Shown here: positions 6,282 to 6,929 of the stretch, in pieces
Position numbering within the stretch: position 1 is the first letter of the stretch
How the letters are laid out: every line of letters begins with the position of its first letter
Origin: an uncultured Oscillospiraceae bacterium
GTDB lineage: Bacteria > Bacillota > Clostridia > Oscillospirales > Acutalibacteraceae
Assembly: GCA_900552985.1 (NCBI GenBank)
Contig: USBP01000074.1
Coordinates: forward strand, 1-6,929
Reading direction: 5' to 3'
DNA: 6,929 nucleotides
Translations under genes and position numbers: made by a program
The notes under the pieces: generated by a model
The model's database searches: none
Told to the model about the DNA's origin: nothing
The model's input: the letters and a program-made list of their open reading frames with translations, nothing else

Positions 6282-6400
6282 GTCCCCCCCTGTGCCAGCG
6301 CAGAAGCCGTTTGGTATTGCCAGCCGTGCATACAAACCAGCGCCAATTAGATCGCGTCAACGTTTTACACGGGGCCAATTTATTCCCCGCTCAGCTGACA

Positions 6401-6417
6401 TGTGAATAATATTCACA
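6401..6417. promoter_or_regulatory. 17-bp perfect palindrome TGTGAATAATATTCACA
   Basis: Two 8-bp arms flank a single central A. It lies about 40-56 nt downstream of the start expected from the promoter at 6464-6492. TGTGA/TCACA halves are typical of CRP/FNR-family and Rex sites, but the half-site spacing here is 7 nt, not the 6 nt of those consensus sites, so the regulator is unassigned. An RNA hairpin role is also possible. Confidence 0.45.
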
Positions 6418-6420
6418 CAA

Positions 6421-6435
6421 TTAAACAAAGTTTAA
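6421..6435. promoter_or_regulatory. 15-bp palindrome TTAAACAAAGTTTAA
   Basis: Two 6-bp arms flank AAA, only 3 bp from the TGTGAATAATATTCACA palindrome. It falls at about +22 to +36 of the predicted transcript. Such AT-rich palindromes can arise by chance; the pairing with the neighbouring site makes an operator more credible. Confidence 0.3.
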
Positions 6436-6463
6436 ATTCCAACAATTTCCTTTGTTCTCTTTT

Positions 6464-6492
6464 AATATACCCCTTGCAATCATCATTGTCAA
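6464..6492 (-). promoter_or_regulatory. Near-consensus promoter reading toward the dockerin gene
   Basis: The minus strand has TTGACA (6487-6492, perfect), a 17-nt spacer and TATATT (6464-6469). This is the best promoter match in the window. Transcription would begin near 6457 and reach the dockerin gene after about 600 nt. The -35 box is half of an inverted repeat TTGTCAA-N8-TTGACAA (6486-6507), whose other half is a TTGACA facing right. Confidence 0.65.
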
Positions 6493-6507
6493 CATATTCT
6501 TTGACAA
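6486..6507. repeat. Inverted repeat TTGTCAA-N8-TTGACAA over the -35 region
   Basis: Perfect 7-bp arms lie 8 bp apart. Each arm contains a consensus -35 hexamer, one for each direction. On the plus strand a weaker -10, TCTTAT (6525-6530), follows at 18 nt. This may be a pair of back-to-back promoters or an operator covering the -35 box. Confidence 0.35.
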
Positions 6508-6640
6508 AAATTTTTGATTTTGGTTCTTATTAACTTTTTATAGTCACATAATGTAAATTTGTCTGTTATAATTGATAATTGTACGTAGTAAAGTTACTTA
6601 AAACTATATTAACGATATGTAATTTATTAAAACAGAACGC

Positions 6641-6674
6641 AAAAAAATAAAGTAAAGCTGTTTCGCTTTACTTT
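6641..6674 (-). terminator. AT-rich intrinsic terminator, minus direction
   Basis: A perfect 10-bp stem, AAAGTAAAGC (6649-6658) with GCTTTACTTT (6665-6674), has a 6-nt loop. On the minus strand it is followed by A then seven T residues (6641-6648). It lies downstream of the GC-rich terminator at 6729-6759, so it would act as a backup for the gene at the right edge and shield the promoter at 6464-6492 from read-through. Confidence 0.6.
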
Positions 6675-6685
6675 TGAAACCGTCC

Positions 6686-6705
6686 GTCTTTTTATGTAAA
6701 GCTCA
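6686..6705. repeat. Second GTAAAGC/GCTTTAC hairpin
   Basis: GTAAAGC (6686-6692), 6 nt, GCTTTAC (6699-6705). The same heptamer arms and loop length occur at 6652-6671, so this is a tandem pair of hairpins 34 bp apart, differing only in the loop. Confidence 0.5.
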
Positions 6706-6728
6706 TCTGCTTTACGCTTTAAAGAAAC

Positions 6729-6759
6729 AAAAACCGCCGCAAAGCATACGGCGGTTTTT
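6729..6759 (-). terminator. Bidirectional intrinsic terminator
   Basis: Five A residues (6729-6733), CCGCCG (6734-6739), a 9-nt loop, CGGCGG (6749-6754) and five T residues (6755-6759) form a textbook terminator on either strand. In the minus direction it lies about 25 nt past the stop codon at 6785 and would end that gene. In the plus direction it could end a small transcript arising around 6540-6580. Confidence 0.85.
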
Positions 6760-6784
6760 GTCTGCCCGGCTCCCGGTCTGTGCG

Positions 6785-6929
6785 TTAACCGCGTTTTTCC
6801 AGCATCCGCTGGTAGGCGGCGCGCAGCTCCTGCGAGGATTCCTCCGGCGCACGCGGATTGCAGTGCGCCCAGGCCCCCGTTTCGCTGGAAGCATTGAACT
6901 TTTGCTTATCCGCCGAGCGCATCGGCGGG
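6785..6929 (-). CDS. 3' end of an unrecognised gene (partial at window edge)
   Basis: An open frame enters from the right edge and ends at TAA (6787-6785), giving about 47 visible residues ending in ELRAAYQRMLEKRG. High GC at third codon positions and a strong terminator 25 nt beyond support real coding. An internal ATG at 6922 would give 45 residues, but no ribosome binding site is visible before it, so the gene probably extends beyond the window. The tail looks like a soluble helix. Function unknown. A competing frame on the same strand (6712-6894) runs through the terminator and is Arg-rich, so I reject it. Confidence 0.55.
   Translation of the reverse strand, partial: PPMRSADKQKFNASSETGAWAHCNPRAPEESSQELRAAYQRMLEKRG

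Larger units (their letters stand above)
5849..6457 (-). other. Long (about 600 nt) leader region before the dockerin gene, no convincing gene
   Basis: Between the promoter at 6464-6492 and the ATG at 5848 I see no protein gene of normal size. The region is mixed: AT-rich at 6060-6180, GC-rich at 5900-6060 and 6210-6350. It holds an 11-bp long-range stem (6214-6224 with 6257-6267), a competing hairpin (6264-6269 with 6276-6281) and a short GCTCC/GGAGC hairpin near 6030-6045. Two tiny reading frames with good ribosome binding sites lie at 5890-5985 and 5845-5880. No riboswitch class I know is recognisable. A closer, weaker promoter around 6090-6130 cannot be excluded, which would shorten the leader. 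Confidence 0.4.

Noticed and set aside
6187..6378. 63-codon minus-strand frame starting at TTG
   Set aside because: Weak start and Arg/Cys/Ala-rich sequence explained by the GC-rich stems in the leader.
6401..6417. Calling TGTGAATAATATTCACA a CRP or Rex site
   Set aside because: Spacing between TGTGA and TCACA is 7 rather than 6, and the organism type makes an enteric CRP unlikely. Kept only as an unassigned palindrome.

Overview
The window looks like accessory chromosome of a gut-type Gram-positive Clostridia (Oscillospiraceae/Ruminococcaceae-like). The reasons are Gram-positive signal peptides, strong GAAAGGAG-type ribosome binding sites, sigma-70/sigma-A promoters, a type I dockerin in the F-G-D-L-N-G-D-G style of that group, and GC-rich genes separated by AT-rich spacers. 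The family assignment is inference from sequence style, not a database match.

Every supportable gene lies on the minus strand. Reading in that direction, the right edge (6929 to 6785) holds the 3' end of an unrecognised gene, closed by a GC-rich terminator (6729-6759) and an AT-rich second one (6641-6674). Next comes an AT-rich control region. It has a near-consensus promoter at 6464-6492 and two palindromes just downstream of the expected start of transcription. A leader of about 600 nt (about 6457 to 5849) follows, with no convincing gene but with alternative RNA stems and two tiny chained reading frames.

The leader runs into a very large secreted dockerin protein, encoded from 5848 to 2010. 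It is split into two frames (4817-5848 and 2010-4820) by what looks like a one-base deletion near 4838. Restored, it would be about 1279 residues: signal peptide, long alpha-helical region, beta-rich region, FIVAR-like helical repeats, a pre-dockerin linker domain and a C-terminal dockerin. No catalytic domain is visible.

The 250-nt gap after it holds two GC-rich hairpins and then a compact 116-bp element (1776-1891). This element has 26-bp terminal inverted repeats, an internal promoter and three copies of a TTCGTGCACGAA-like palindrome. The promoter faces the last gene (130-1749), a second secreted protein with Ig-like domains, a bacterial beta-repeat and an amphipathic tail, whose first third is clearly more AT-rich than the rest. 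A final hairpin lies downstream of it at 67-99.

Functionally, this is a small cell-surface or extracellular locus. One protein could dock onto a cohesin-bearing scaffold, and the other is a multi-domain adhesin-like protein. The second gene appears to be under its own, possibly operator-controlled, promoter. The most unusual items are the 116-bp inverted-repeat promoter element, the frameshift in the dockerin gene, and the structured leader.
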